The notes under the pieces were generated by a model. It did no database searches. It saw nothing but the letters and a program-made list of their open reading frames with translations, and was not told where the DNA came from. Made by a program: the position numbers and the translations under genes. A DNA stretch of 11,339 nt from Actinomycetes bacterium (GTDB lineage: Bacteria > Actinomycetota > Actinomycetes > Actinomycetales > Cellulomonadaceae), in assembly GCA_023430425.1 (NCBI GenBank), contig JAEZAR010000449.1, forward strand, positions 1-11,339. Direction: 5' to 3'. This document shows positions 1 through 6,150 of the stretch, piece after piece. Each line of letters opens with the position of its first letter. Position 1 is the stretch's first letter.

Positions 1-1038
1 GGCGGGGGCCGTGGAGCTGCGCACGACGAGCGAGACGGGCAGGGTCACGTCCCCCGGCCCGTCGGGGGTGCCGGAGCCGGGCCCACCGGCACGGTCAGGC
101 CCGCCGCCGTCCGCGCCGTGGTCGGGCACGTCGGCACCGGCCAGGAGGAGCTCGACGGCCGCGCGGCCCAGGCGCTGCAGCGGCACGGCGACGGTGGTGA
201 GAGCGGGGGTGACGTGCGTGGCGGCGGGGATGTCGTCGAAGCCCACCACGCTCACGCGCTCGGGCACCGCGACCCCACGCTGGCGCAACCGGTCGAGGAT
301 GCCCAGGGCGACGAGGTCGTTGTGGGCGATGACGGCCGTCGCTCCGCTCACCGTGACGAGGTCGGCCGCCGCGACGCCGCCGGCGAAGACGGCGGGGAAG
401 TGCCCGAGCTGGACGATCTCGACGTCGGGCACGTCCGCCGCCGCGGCCTCGAGCCCCCGTCGACGCTGGCGGTCGGACCACGAGCCGGGCTGCCCGCCCG
501 CGTAGGCGATCCGCCGGTGCCCGAGCGCGTGCAGGTGCGCGAGCGCCTGGCGGATGCCGTCGGTGTTGTCGACGAGCACGGCCCGCAGGTGCTCGGACTC
601 GCGGTTGACCAGCACCGTGGGCACGTCGACCGGGAGCGCCGCGAGCGCCTGGTCCGACATGCGGGGCGAGCAGAGCACCAGACCCGCGACCTGCCGGTCG
701 AGGCGGGCGAGCGCCTCCGCCTCGATGCGCGGGTCCTCGTCGGTGTCCGCGATGACGACGGTGATGCCCGCGGTCCTGGCCTGCATCTGGACGCCCTTCG
801 CCACGCCGGCGAAGAAGGGGTTCTGCAGGTCGGGCACGAGGACGCCGATGGCCCGGGTCGGCCCGTCGGGCCCCTGGGCCGCCAGGGGCCGGCGGCGCGG
901 GCGGTACCCGAGGTCGGCGGCGGCGCGCTCGACCCGGACGCGGCGCTCGGCGGCCACCCGCTCCGGCTGGGCGAACGCGCGCGACGCCGTGGCGAGGGAC
1001 ACCCCCGCCGCCTGGGCGACGTCGCGCAGCGATGCCAT
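1..1038 (-). CDS. LacI-family transcriptional regulator, C-terminus cut by window edge
   Basis: Sugar-responsive DNA-binding repressor of the LacI/GalR family. The frame is open from ATG at 1038 to base 1 (346 codons, no stop). A GAGGAGG ribosome binding site lies 8 nt upstream (1047-1053). Residues 3-22 form the helix-turn-helix (RDVAQAAGVSLATASRAF), followed by GYRPRRRPLAAQG, which carries the Leu-Ala hinge that normally inserts into a central CG of the operator. The periplasmic-binding-protein-like effector domain follows: IGVLVPDLQNPFFAGVAKG near 64-82, LGHRRIAYAGG near 185, and VVGFDDIPAATHVTPALTTV near 268-287. Residues 301-330 are a Gly/Pro/Asp-rich insertion just before the last strand. 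The segment VSLVVRSSTAP at the edge is typical of the final residues, so little is missing. It is divergent from uxaC and probably controls it and perhaps uxaA (inference). The effector is unknown. Confidence 0.93.
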   Translation of the reverse strand, partial: MASLRDVAQAAGVSLATASRAFAQPERVAAERRVRVERAAADLGYRPRRRPLAAQGPDGPTRAIGVLVPDLQNPFFAGVAKGVQMQARTAGITVVIADTDEDPRIEAEALARLDRQVAGLVLCSPRMSDQALAALPVDVPTVLVNRESEHLRAVLVDNTDGIRQALAHLHALGHRRIAYAGGQPGSWSDRQRRRGLEAAAADVPDVEIVQLGHFPAVFAGGVAAADLVTVSGATAVIAHNDLVALGILDRLRQRGVAVPERVSVVGFDDIPAATHVTPALTTVAVPLQRLGRAAVELLLAGADVPDHGADGGGPDRAGGPGSGTPDGPGDVTLPVSLVVRSSTAPA

Positions 1039-1195
1039 CGCTCGCGCCTCCTCGTCCCACTCGATGGAACAACCGACCGCCGTTACACCATGTTCCTCGC
1101 GCAGTGTACCCGTGCCGGACCCCACCGTGGAGGGTCTGGCCTGCGTGATCATGCCCGACGGTGGTGGCACCGGGCAACGGCAGCGGGGTAGGGTC

Positions 1196-1205
1196 ACAAC
1201 GTTGT
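1196..1205. promoter_or_regulatory. Operator-like palindrome ACAACGTTGT in the lacI-uxaC divergent region
   Basis: This is a perfect 10-bp palindrome centred on CG, AT-rich in an otherwise very GC-rich spacer, 50 bp upstream of the uxaC start. A further GTTGTG at 1211-1216 forms an inverted pair with CACAAC at 1195-1200, giving three related half-sites within 22 bp. LacI-family proteins with a canonical hinge helix bind CG-centred palindromes, and the divergent LacI gene has such a hinge. Assignment to that regulator is inference. TAGGGT at 1189-1194 could be a -10 element, but no convincing -35 was found. Confidence 0.55.
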
Positions 1206-1255
1206 TTCCAGTTGTGTCATGGCTGGCGCCGTCTGCGCCAGGAGGAGGGACACCG

Positions 1256-2689
1256 GTGCCGACGACGTCGTCCAGCGGCTGGGCGCTCCACCCGGACCGG
1301 GCGCTGCCCGCCGAGCCCACGGTCCGCGACGTGGCGCGCGAGATCTACGCCACGACGCGCGACCTGCCGCTGGTCTCGATGCACGGGCACGTCGAGGCCT
1401 CGCTGCTGGCCGCCGACGCGCCCTTCCCGGACCCCGCGCACCTGCTCGTCGTCCCCGACCACTACCTCGTGCGGATGCTCGTGTCCCAGGGGGTCCCGCA
1501 CGACGCGCTCGGCGTCCCGAGGCTGGACGGCGGCCCGGTCGAGACCGACCCCCGCGCCGTGTGGCGGACCTTCTGCGACCACTGGCACCTCTTCCGCGGC
1601 ACCCCGACGCGCTACTGGATGGAGCACGTGCTGGTCGAGGGCTTCGGGGTGAGCGAGCCGCCGTCGGCCGCCAGCGCGGACCGGCTCTTCGACGAGATCT
1701 CGGCCCGCCTGGCCACGCCCGAGTTCCGGCCGCTCGCCCTCCTCGACAGGTTCGACATCGAGATCATCGCGACCACCGACCACGCCTGGGACCCCCTCGC
1801 GCACCACGCCGACCTGGCGGCGCGCGGGTGGGGTGAGCGCGTGGTGCCCACCTTCCGCCCGGACCGGCTGCTCGCGCTCGACCGCCCGGGGTGGCGCGAC
1901 GACGTCGACCTGCTCGCCGAGCGGGCCGGCGTCGCCGTGGACTCCTACCGGGCGTTCGTCACGGCCCTGGAGCGCCGTCGCGAGGCGTTCGTCGCGGCGG
2001 GCGCCCGGGCCACCGACCACGGGCACCTGGCGGCCGACACCACCCCGCTCGACGACGCGTCGGCGGAGCGGCTCTTCGCGGCCGCGCTGCGCAGGACGGC
2101 GACGGCCGACGACGCCGCCGCGTTCACGGCCCACATGCTCTTCGAGATGGCGCGGATGTCGAGCGAGGACGGCCTGGTGATGCAGCTGCACCCGGGCGTG
2201 CTGCGCGACCACGACGGCGCGGTGCTCGCCGCCCGCGGGCAGGACGTCGGCTACGACATCCCCGTCGCCGGGGAGTTCACCCGGGCGCTGCGGCCGCTGC
2301 TCCAGGCGTTCGGCCACCACCCGCGGCTCCGGCTCGTCCTCTTCACCGTCGACGAGACGACCTTCGCGCGCGAGCTCGCGCCGCTGGCCGGCGTCTACCC
2401 CGCCGTCACCCTGGGGGCGCCGTGGTGGTTCCTCGACACCCCCGACGCGCTGCGCCGGTGGCGCGAGGCGGTCACCGACACCGCCGGGTTCTACAACACG
2501 AGCGGGTTCGTCGACGACACGCGCGCCTTCTTCTCGATCCCGGCTCGCCACGACCTGTTCCGCCGCATCGACGCCGGGCACCTCGCGCGGCTCGTCGCCG
2601 AGCACCGGCTCTCGCTGGACGAGGCGGTCGCGACGGCGGCGGACCTGGCCTACCACCTGGCGCGCCGCACGTACCCGCCGCTGCGCTGA
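1256..2689 (+). CDS. uxaC: Uronate isomerase (glucuronate/galacturonate isomerase)
   Basis: Cytoplasmic amidohydrolase-superfamily enzyme. It converts D-glucuronate to D-fructuronate and D-galacturonate to D-tagaturonate, the first step of bacterial hexuronate catabolism. The GTG start at 1256 is set by GGAGGAGGG at 1241-1249, 6 nt upstream, and gives 477 aa, close to the usual length of about 470. Family marks include HGH at 43-45 (metal-binding region), PDHYLVRML at 67-75, FCDHWHLFRGTPTRYWMEH in the N-terminal third, IIATTDHAWDPLAHH, VVPTFRPDRLL, a QLHPGVLRDHD segment matching the family's QLHxGxxR, and near the C-terminus the GFVDDTRAFFSIPARHDLFRR block. The position corresponding to Asp in the E. 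coli DYHCH motif is Ser here; I recall SPHGH-type variants in actinobacterial members. It is divergent from a LacI gene and convergent with uxaA. The operator-like palindrome upstream suggests repression without inducer. Confidence 0.94.
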   Translation: MPTTSSSGWALHPDRALPAEPTVRDVAREIYATTRDLPLVSMHGHVEASLLAADAPFPDPAHLLVVPDHYLVRMLVSQGVPHDALGVPRLDGGPVETDPRAVWRTFCDHWHLFRGTPTRYWMEHVLVEGFGVSEPPSAASADRLFDEISARLATPEFRPLALLDRFDIEIIATTDHAWDPLAHHADLAARGWGERVVPTFRPDRLLALDRPGWRDDVDLLAERAGVAVDSYRAFVTALERRREAFVAAGARATDHGHLAADTTPLDDASAERLFAAALRRTATADDAAAFTAHMLFEMARMSSEDGLVMQLHPGVLRDHDGAVLAARGQDVGYDIPVAGEFTRALRPLLQAFGHHPRLRLVLFTVDETTFARELAPLAGVYPAVTLGAPWWFLDTPDALRRWREAVTDTAGFYNTSGFVDDTRAFFSIPARHDLFRRIDAGHLARLVAEHRLSLDEAVATAADLAYHLARRTYPPLR

Positions 2690-2743
2690 GCCTGGTGGGG
2701 GCCCGGCGCGGGCGCCCGGCACGGGCGTCGACCCCGGACCGGG

Positions 2744-4291
2744 TCAGGTCACGGTGCCGAGCTGCCACGGCTGGAACTCGTCCTGGCCGAGGTCGAGCTC
2801 CTCGCTGACCGTCCGGCGGCCGGACGCGACGGCGAGCACGGTCTCGAAGATCTCGTCGCCGACCTCCGCCAGCGTGGCCGTGCCGTCCACCACGCGGCCC
2901 GCGTTGAGGTCCATGTCCTCGGCCATGCGCAGGTACATGGCGGTGTTCGTGGCGACCTTGATCACCGGCGTCGGCTTGCCGCCGAGCACCGACCCGCGAC
3001 CGGTCGTGAACACCACGACAGTGGCGCCGCCGGCGATGAGGCCGGTGACGGACACGGGGTCGTAGCCCGGGGTGTCCATGAAGCCGAGCCCGGGGGTCGT
3101 GATGGGGTCCGCGTAGCGGTACACCGCGGCGAGCTCGGCGGTGCCGGCCTTGGCGACGGCGCCGAGCGACTTCTCGAGGATGGTCGTCAGCCCACCCGCC
3201 TTGTTGCCCGGGGAGGGGTTGTTGTCGAGGGTGCCGCCGCCCGCCTCCGCATAGGCGTGCCACCACCGGATCCGCTCCAGCAGCGCGTCCCCGACCTGGC
3301 GGGACACCGCGCGGCGGGTCAGCAGGTGCTCGGCGCCGTACACCTCGGGCGTCTCCGCGAGCACCGAGCGCCCGCCGTAGGCGACGAGGCGGTCCGACGC
3401 GTGGCCGAGCGCCGGGTTCGCGGTCACCCCGGAGTAGCCGTCGGAGCCGCCGCAGTTGAGGCCGAGCACCAGCTCGGCGACGTCGCACGGCTCGCGCCGC
3501 AGCGCCTCGATCTGCGGCAGCATCGCCATGATCGCCTCGACGCCGGCCCGCACCGTGCGGCGGATCCCACCGGACTCCTGGACCGCGAGCCGCGCCACCG
3601 GCTTGTCGGCCGGCAGGTCGAGGCCGGACAGGACCTGGTCGACCTGCAGCATCTCGCAGCCGAGGCCGAGGACGAGCAGCCCGGCGACGTTCGGGTGGTC
3701 GGCGTACCCCCGGAGCGTGCGGAGCAGCACCTGGCCGCCCTCGCTCGTCGGCACCAGGCCGCACCCGCTGCCGTGGGTGAGGGCCACGACGCCGTCGACG
3801 TGGGGGTGGGCGTCCAGGACCGGGCCGCGGAACTGGTCGGCGATGAGCCGCGCCGAGCTCGCGGAGCAGTTCACCGTCGTGAGCACCGCGACGTAGTTGC
3901 GGGTGCCCACGCGCCCGTCGGCGCGGCGGTAGCCCAGGAAGCTCGGGCGCGGACCCGGGGGCGGGACCGGCGCGACGCGGGCCGTGCCGAACTCGTAGGG
4001 GGTCCCGGCGCCGTCGGCGGCCATCCCCAGGTTGTGGGTGTGCACGTGGTCGCCGACCTGGATGGGCGCGGTGGCCCGGCCGATCTCCTGCCCGTACTTG
4101 CGTACCGGCCGCCCGACGCCGACGGCGCGCACCGCGAGCTTGTGGCCGCGCGGCACGCTCTGGCGGACCTCGAGGGCTCCGCCGGGCGTGTCGAGCAGGG
4201 TCCCGGACTGCAGGTCGAGCGTGGCGACGACGACGTCGTCCCCCTCGCCCAGAAGGAGCGTCGCGTCGGTGAGCCGTGCGGTCGTGGTCAT
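2744..4291 (-). CDS. uxaA: Altronate dehydratase (UxaA/GarD family)
   Basis: Cytoplasmic metal-dependent dehydratase predicted to convert D-altronate to 2-keto-3-deoxy-D-gluconate, the third step of galacturonate catabolism. From ATG at 4291 (GGGAGGG just upstream) the protein is 515 aa, close to E. coli UxaA (about 495). Residues 1-105 are the SAF-type N-terminal domain with GHKLAV at 49-54, VRKYGQEIG at 63-71 and HVHTHN at 82-87. The catalytic part starts with GYRRADGRVGTRNY at 120-133. Conserved Cys-containing segments are NCSAS (Cys142), THGSGCG (Cys177) and GLNCGGSDGYSG (Cys280), likely in or near the metal site. LEKSLGAVAKAG at 372-383 and GGKPTPVIKVATNT at 437-450 are typical of the family. 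Galactarate dehydratase is the main alternative because the family shares this layout, but nearby uxaC favours altronate. The gene is on the opposite strand to uxaC, so it is a separate transcription unit, with an operator palindrome 28 nt upstream. Confidence 0.88.
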   Translation of the reverse strand: MTTTARLTDATLLLGEGDDVVVATLDLQSGTLLDTPGGALEVRQSVPRGHKLAVRAVGVGRPVRKYGQEIGRATAPIQVGDHVHTHNLGMAADGAGTPYEFGTARVAPVPPPGPRPSFLGYRRADGRVGTRNYVAVLTTVNCSASSARLIADQFRGPVLDAHPHVDGVVALTHGSGCGLVPTSEGGQVLLRTLRGYADHPNVAGLLVLGLGCEMLQVDQVLSGLDLPADKPVARLAVQESGGIRRTVRAGVEAIMAMLPQIEALRREPCDVAELVLGLNCGGSDGYSGVTANPALGHASDRLVAYGGRSVLAETPEVYGAEHLLTRRAVSRQVGDALLERIRWWHAYAEAGGGTLDNNPSPGNKAGGLTTILEKSLGAVAKAGTAELAAVYRYADPITTPGLGFMDTPGYDPVSVTGLIAGGATVVVFTTGRGSVLGGKPTPVIKVATNTAMYLRMAEDMDLNAGRVVDGTATLAEVGDEIFETVLAVASGRRTVSEELDLGQDEFQPWQLGTVT

Positions 4292-4308
4292 CGTGCCCTC
4301 CCGTCCCG

Positions 4309-4337
4309 ACGATACGCGAGAAAGCGCTTTCTGAGCA
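4309..4337 (-). promoter_or_regulatory. Possible uxaA promoter overlapping the operator
   Basis: Read on the minus strand, TGCTCA (4337-4332), 17 nt, then TATCGT (4314-4309) could serve as a weak -35/-10 pair for uxaA. The -10 match is fair and the -35 is poor. If used, transcription would start close to 4302 with a very short leader, and the 14-bp palindrome would lie between -35 and -10, where a bound repressor would block RNA polymerase. This is inference from spacing only. Confidence 0.35.
4319..4332. promoter_or_regulatory. Perfect 14-bp LacI-type operator AGAAAGCGCTTTCT upstream of uxaA
   Basis: AGAAAGCGCTTTCT is a perfect CG-centred palindrome. The core GAAAGCGCTTTC is the textbook LacI/GalR-family operator form, including cre-like sites. 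It ends 28 nt before the uxaA ATG and is one of the few AT-containing patches in the 151-bp trmL-uxaA gap, so it is very unlikely to be chance. Which regulator binds is unknown. It differs from the palindrome upstream of uxaC, so a shared regulator is not obvious. Confidence 0.8.
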
Positions 4338-4442
4338 CACCCGCCCGCCCACCGTCCGTCCCCCAACGGCCCCCGGCGTCCCTCGCGCCGGTGCCCGGTG
4401 CGACCACCGCCCGGCGCGGCCGCCGCCCGCGACGTGCCGGCC

Positions 4443-4910
4443 TCAGGCGTGGGCGTCCCCGGCGAACCCGAGCTGGCGCCACGCCTCGTAGGTCGCGACG
4501 GCCGCGGCGTTGGCGAGGTTGAGCGAGCGTCGCCCGGGGAGCATCGGGATGCGCACGAGGTCGGTGACGCGCGGGTGGGCGAGCACGTCGTCGGGCAGTC
4601 CCGTGGGCTCCGGCCCGAACAGCAGGACGTCCTCGTCACGGTAGGCGACGTCGGTGTGGCGGACCGTGCCCCGCGCGGTGAAGGCGTGCACGCGGGCGGA
4701 CGGCAGCGCGTCGAGCACCGTCGCCAGGTCGGGGTGGACCCGGACCTCGGCGAGGTCGTGGTAGTCGAGCCCGGCGCGGCGCAGCCGCGGCTCGTCCAGC
4801 TCGAACAGCGGGTCCACGAGGTGCAGGCGCGCGCCGGTGGCGGCCACCATCCGGATCGCGTTGCCCGTGTTCCCCGCGATGCGCGGGGAGTAGAGCACCA
4901 GGTGCAGCAC
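4443..4910 (-). CDS. trmL: tRNA (cytidine(34)-2'-O)-methyltransferase
   Basis: SPOUT-class methyltransferase that adds a 2'-O-methyl group to the wobble nucleotide 34 of certain leucine tRNAs using S-adenosylmethionine. It is housekeeping translation machinery rather than sugar metabolism. The 155-aa length matches the family (about 155-160). The N-terminus MLHLVLYSPRIAGNTGNAIR lines up with the E. coli form. LRRAGLDYHDL at 43-53 and the SAM-binding trefoil-knot segments LLFGPEPTGLPDDVL (96-110) and IPMLPGRRSLNLANAAAVA (121-139), followed by YEAWRQLGF, are all present. The start is GTG at 4910, the position expected from family alignment. No strong ribosome binding site is seen. The stop of the upstream LacI gene is only 3 nt away, so translation is probably coupled to it. 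The following gene, uxaA, has its own operator. Confidence 0.95.
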   Translation of the reverse strand: MLHLVLYSPRIAGNTGNAIRMVAATGARLHLVDPLFELDEPRLRRAGLDYHDLAEVRVHPDLATVLDALPSARVHAFTARGTVRHTDVAYRDEDVLLFGPEPTGLPDDVLAHPRVTDLVRIPMLPGRRSLNLANAAAVATYEAWRQLGFAGDAHA

Positions 4911-4913
4911 GCG

Positions 4914-5927
4914 TCAGGCCCGCGGTGCTGCCGTGCTCTCGCGCACGACCAGCTCGGTCGCCAGGTCGATCCTCAGGTTCGTCGGTGCCTCGCCACGGGC
5001 CAGGTCGAGGACCATGCGCGCGGCCGTCGCCGCCATCTCCTGCAGCGGCTGGCGCACGGTGGTCAGGGGCGGGCCGATCCAGGCGGCCACCGGCAGGTCG
5101 TCGTAGCCGACCACCGAGAGGTCGTCGGGCACGCGGAGCCCGGCCTCTCGGGCGGCCCGCAGGACGCCGAGCGCCTGCAGGTCGCTGCCGGCGAAGATCG
5201 CCGTCGGCGGCTCCGGGAGCGCGAGCAGGTCCGCGCCGTGCCGGTACCCGCCGCCGACGAAGAAGTCGCCGTGCCGGACCAGCGCCGGGTCGACGGGGAC
5301 CCCGGCCTCCTCCAGCGCCGTCCGGTAGCCGTCCAGGCGCGCGCGGCTGCACATGACGTCGGCCGGCCCGACGATGGCCGCGATGCGCCGGTGGCCGAGC
5401 GCGAGCAGGTGCCGGGTCGCGGCGAGGCCCCCGTTCCAGTTGGCCGACCCCACCGTGGGGACGTCGGTCGGCGGCTCGCCCGCGGTGTCGACGACCACCA
5501 CGGGGATGGAGCGCGCCGCGAGCTGGCGCCGCTGGGAGACGTCGAGGCCGGACAGCACGAGGATGACGCCGAGCGGGGGCCGGGCGAGCAGGTCGTCGAG
5601 CCACTCCTGAGGAGGTCGGTGGGCTCCGCCGAGCTCGGAGAGGACCACGCCGACGCGGGCGGCCGCCGCGACCTGCTCGACGCCCTTGATGAGCTCGACG
5701 GCCCACGCGAAGTCGAGCTCGTGGATGACGAGGTCGATCAGGCGCGCGCCCGTGCCCGTGCGCGTGCGCCGACGCCGGTACTGGTGACGCTCGATCGCCG
5801 CCTCGACGCGCGCACGGGTGACCGGGGAGACGTCGGGGCGGCCGTTGAGAACCTTGGAGACGGTGGGGACGGAGACCCCCGCCTCGCGCGCGATCGCAGC
5901 GATCGTCGTCGGAGCGCCGTTGCCCAC
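4914..5927 (-). CDS. LacI-family transcriptional regulator
   Basis: Second LacI/GalR-type repressor, 337 aa, complete. The GTG start at 5927 has AAGGA about 7 nt upstream. The helix-turn-helix lies at 8-28 (TIAAIAREAGVSVPTVSKVLNG), then RPDVSPVTRARVEAAI. Unlike the first LacI protein, the linker RRRRTRTGTGARLIDLV (51-67) lacks the usual hinge helix with the Leu-Ala that opens a central CpG, so its operator may not be a simple CG-centred palindrome (inference). The effector domain shows IHELDFAWAVELIKGVEQ at 68-85, LGHRRIAAIVGPADV at 177-191, AIFAGSDLQALGVL at 243-256, SVVGYDDLPVAAWIGPPLTTVRQP at 271-294, and ends in LVVRESTA. It is divergent from the sugar importer operon and is its likely regulator, probably with autoregulation. 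trmL follows 3 nt downstream. Confidence 0.95.
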   Translation of the reverse strand: MGNGAPTTIAAIAREAGVSVPTVSKVLNGRPDVSPVTRARVEAAIERHQYRRRRTRTGTGARLIDLVIHELDFAWAVELIKGVEQVAAAARVGVVLSELGGAHRPPQEWLDDLLARPPLGVILVLSGLDVSQRRQLAARSIPVVVVDTAGEPPTDVPTVGSANWNGGLAATRHLLALGHRRIAAIVGPADVMCSRARLDGYRTALEEAGVPVDPALVRHGDFFVGGGYRHGADLLALPEPPTAIFAGSDLQALGVLRAAREAGLRVPDDLSVVGYDDLPVAAWIGPPLTTVRQPLQEMAATAARMVLDLARGEAPTNLRIDLATELVVRESTAAPRA

Positions 5928-5946
5928 TGGGGTTCCTTCTACGAGT

Positions 5947-5982
5947 GCCGCAAGTTTCGCCGCTCACCGTAGCACTTGCGGC
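5947..5982. repeat. Inverted repeat GCCGCAAGT-N18-ACTTGCGGC upstream of the second lacI gene
   Basis: Two 9-bp arms at 5947-5955 and 5974-5982 are perfect reverse complements, with centres 27 bp apart. The repeat starts 20 nt upstream of the GTG start of the LacI gene, so it overlaps the likely promoter or leader of that gene. It could be a spaced operator for autoregulation or a transcript stem. In either role this is inference. The left arm runs into TTTCGC, which recurs near the importer start. Confidence 0.45.
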
Positions 5983-6063
5983 CACGGTCGGACGGGGTCC
6001 TCGACCCTCGAGATCTGGCGTCCCGGGCCGGGCCGGGGCGGCCCCGCCCCGTGCGCAATCGCC

Positions 6064-6103
6064 CCGAACCGGCCTGTTTCACCGCCTGCAGGTCACGGTT
6101 CGG
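6064..6103. repeat. Inverted repeat CCGAACCG-N24-CGGTTCGG in the divergent control region
   Basis: The 8-bp arms at 6064-6071 and 6096-6103 are perfect reverse complements. The spacer contains the palindrome CCTGCAGG at 6085-6092. The repeat lies just upstream of the candidate importer promoter, so it could bind a regulator. In DNA this GC-rich an 8-bp repeat can arise by chance. Confidence 0.3.
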
Positions 6104-6111
6104 CAACGAAC
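6098..6111. promoter_or_regulatory. Candidate operator GTTCGGCAACGAAC upstream of importer promoter
   Basis: GTTCG and CGAAC are 5-bp inverted arms around GCAA, a 14-bp site of LacI-operator size ending 10 nt before the candidate -35 at 6122. The position fits control of the importer operon by the divergent LacI protein. Assignment is inference. Confidence 0.35.
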
Positions 6112-6121
6112 TCACACGCGC

Positions 6122-6150
6122 TTGACCGTTTCATCCGTTCAACTTAGCGT
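6122..6150 (+). promoter_or_regulatory. Candidate sigma70-type promoter of the importer operon
   Basis: TTGACC at 6122-6127, 17 nt, then TAGCGT at 6145-6150. The -35 matches TTGACA in five of six positions. The -10 keeps the key TA and final T. This is the most AT-rich stretch of the 295-bp divergent region. Initiation would be near 6157, leaving a leader of about 65 nt before the first permease gene. Confidence 0.55.

Noticed and set aside
1066..1096. GGAACA-N19-TGTTCC inverted repeat upstream of the first LacI gene
   Set aside because: Short 6-bp arms with a long spacer; no supporting second copy or clear promoter relation.
118..1191. Long open frame on the plus strand opposite the first LacI gene (with similar long frames opposite uxaC, uxaA, the permeases and the GH39 gene)
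   Set aside because: Third-position G/C bias removes stops on the opposite strand. The predicted proteins are Arg/Pro/Gly or Val/Glu/His low-complexity, show no family motif, and lie fully opposite genes with clear homology.
554..1255. In-frame upstream extension of uxaC
   Set aside because: It runs antisense through the LacI gene and gives non-homologous Arg/Ser-rich sequence. The GTG at 1256 has a strong ribosome binding site and gives the family length.
2690..2745. Possible terminator between convergent uxaC and uxaA, such as GACCC-N6-GGGTC at 2730-2745
   Set aside because: Only a 5-bp stem with no T-tract, overlapping the uxaA stop; other GC-only pairings in this gap are equally weak. 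Some termination signal is expected here but I cannot identify it.
4292..4639. In-frame upstream extension of uxaA into trmL
   Set aside because: Overlaps trmL on the same strand in another frame, crosses the operator, and yields no family sequence. ATG at 4291 has a good ribosome binding site and fits known N-termini.
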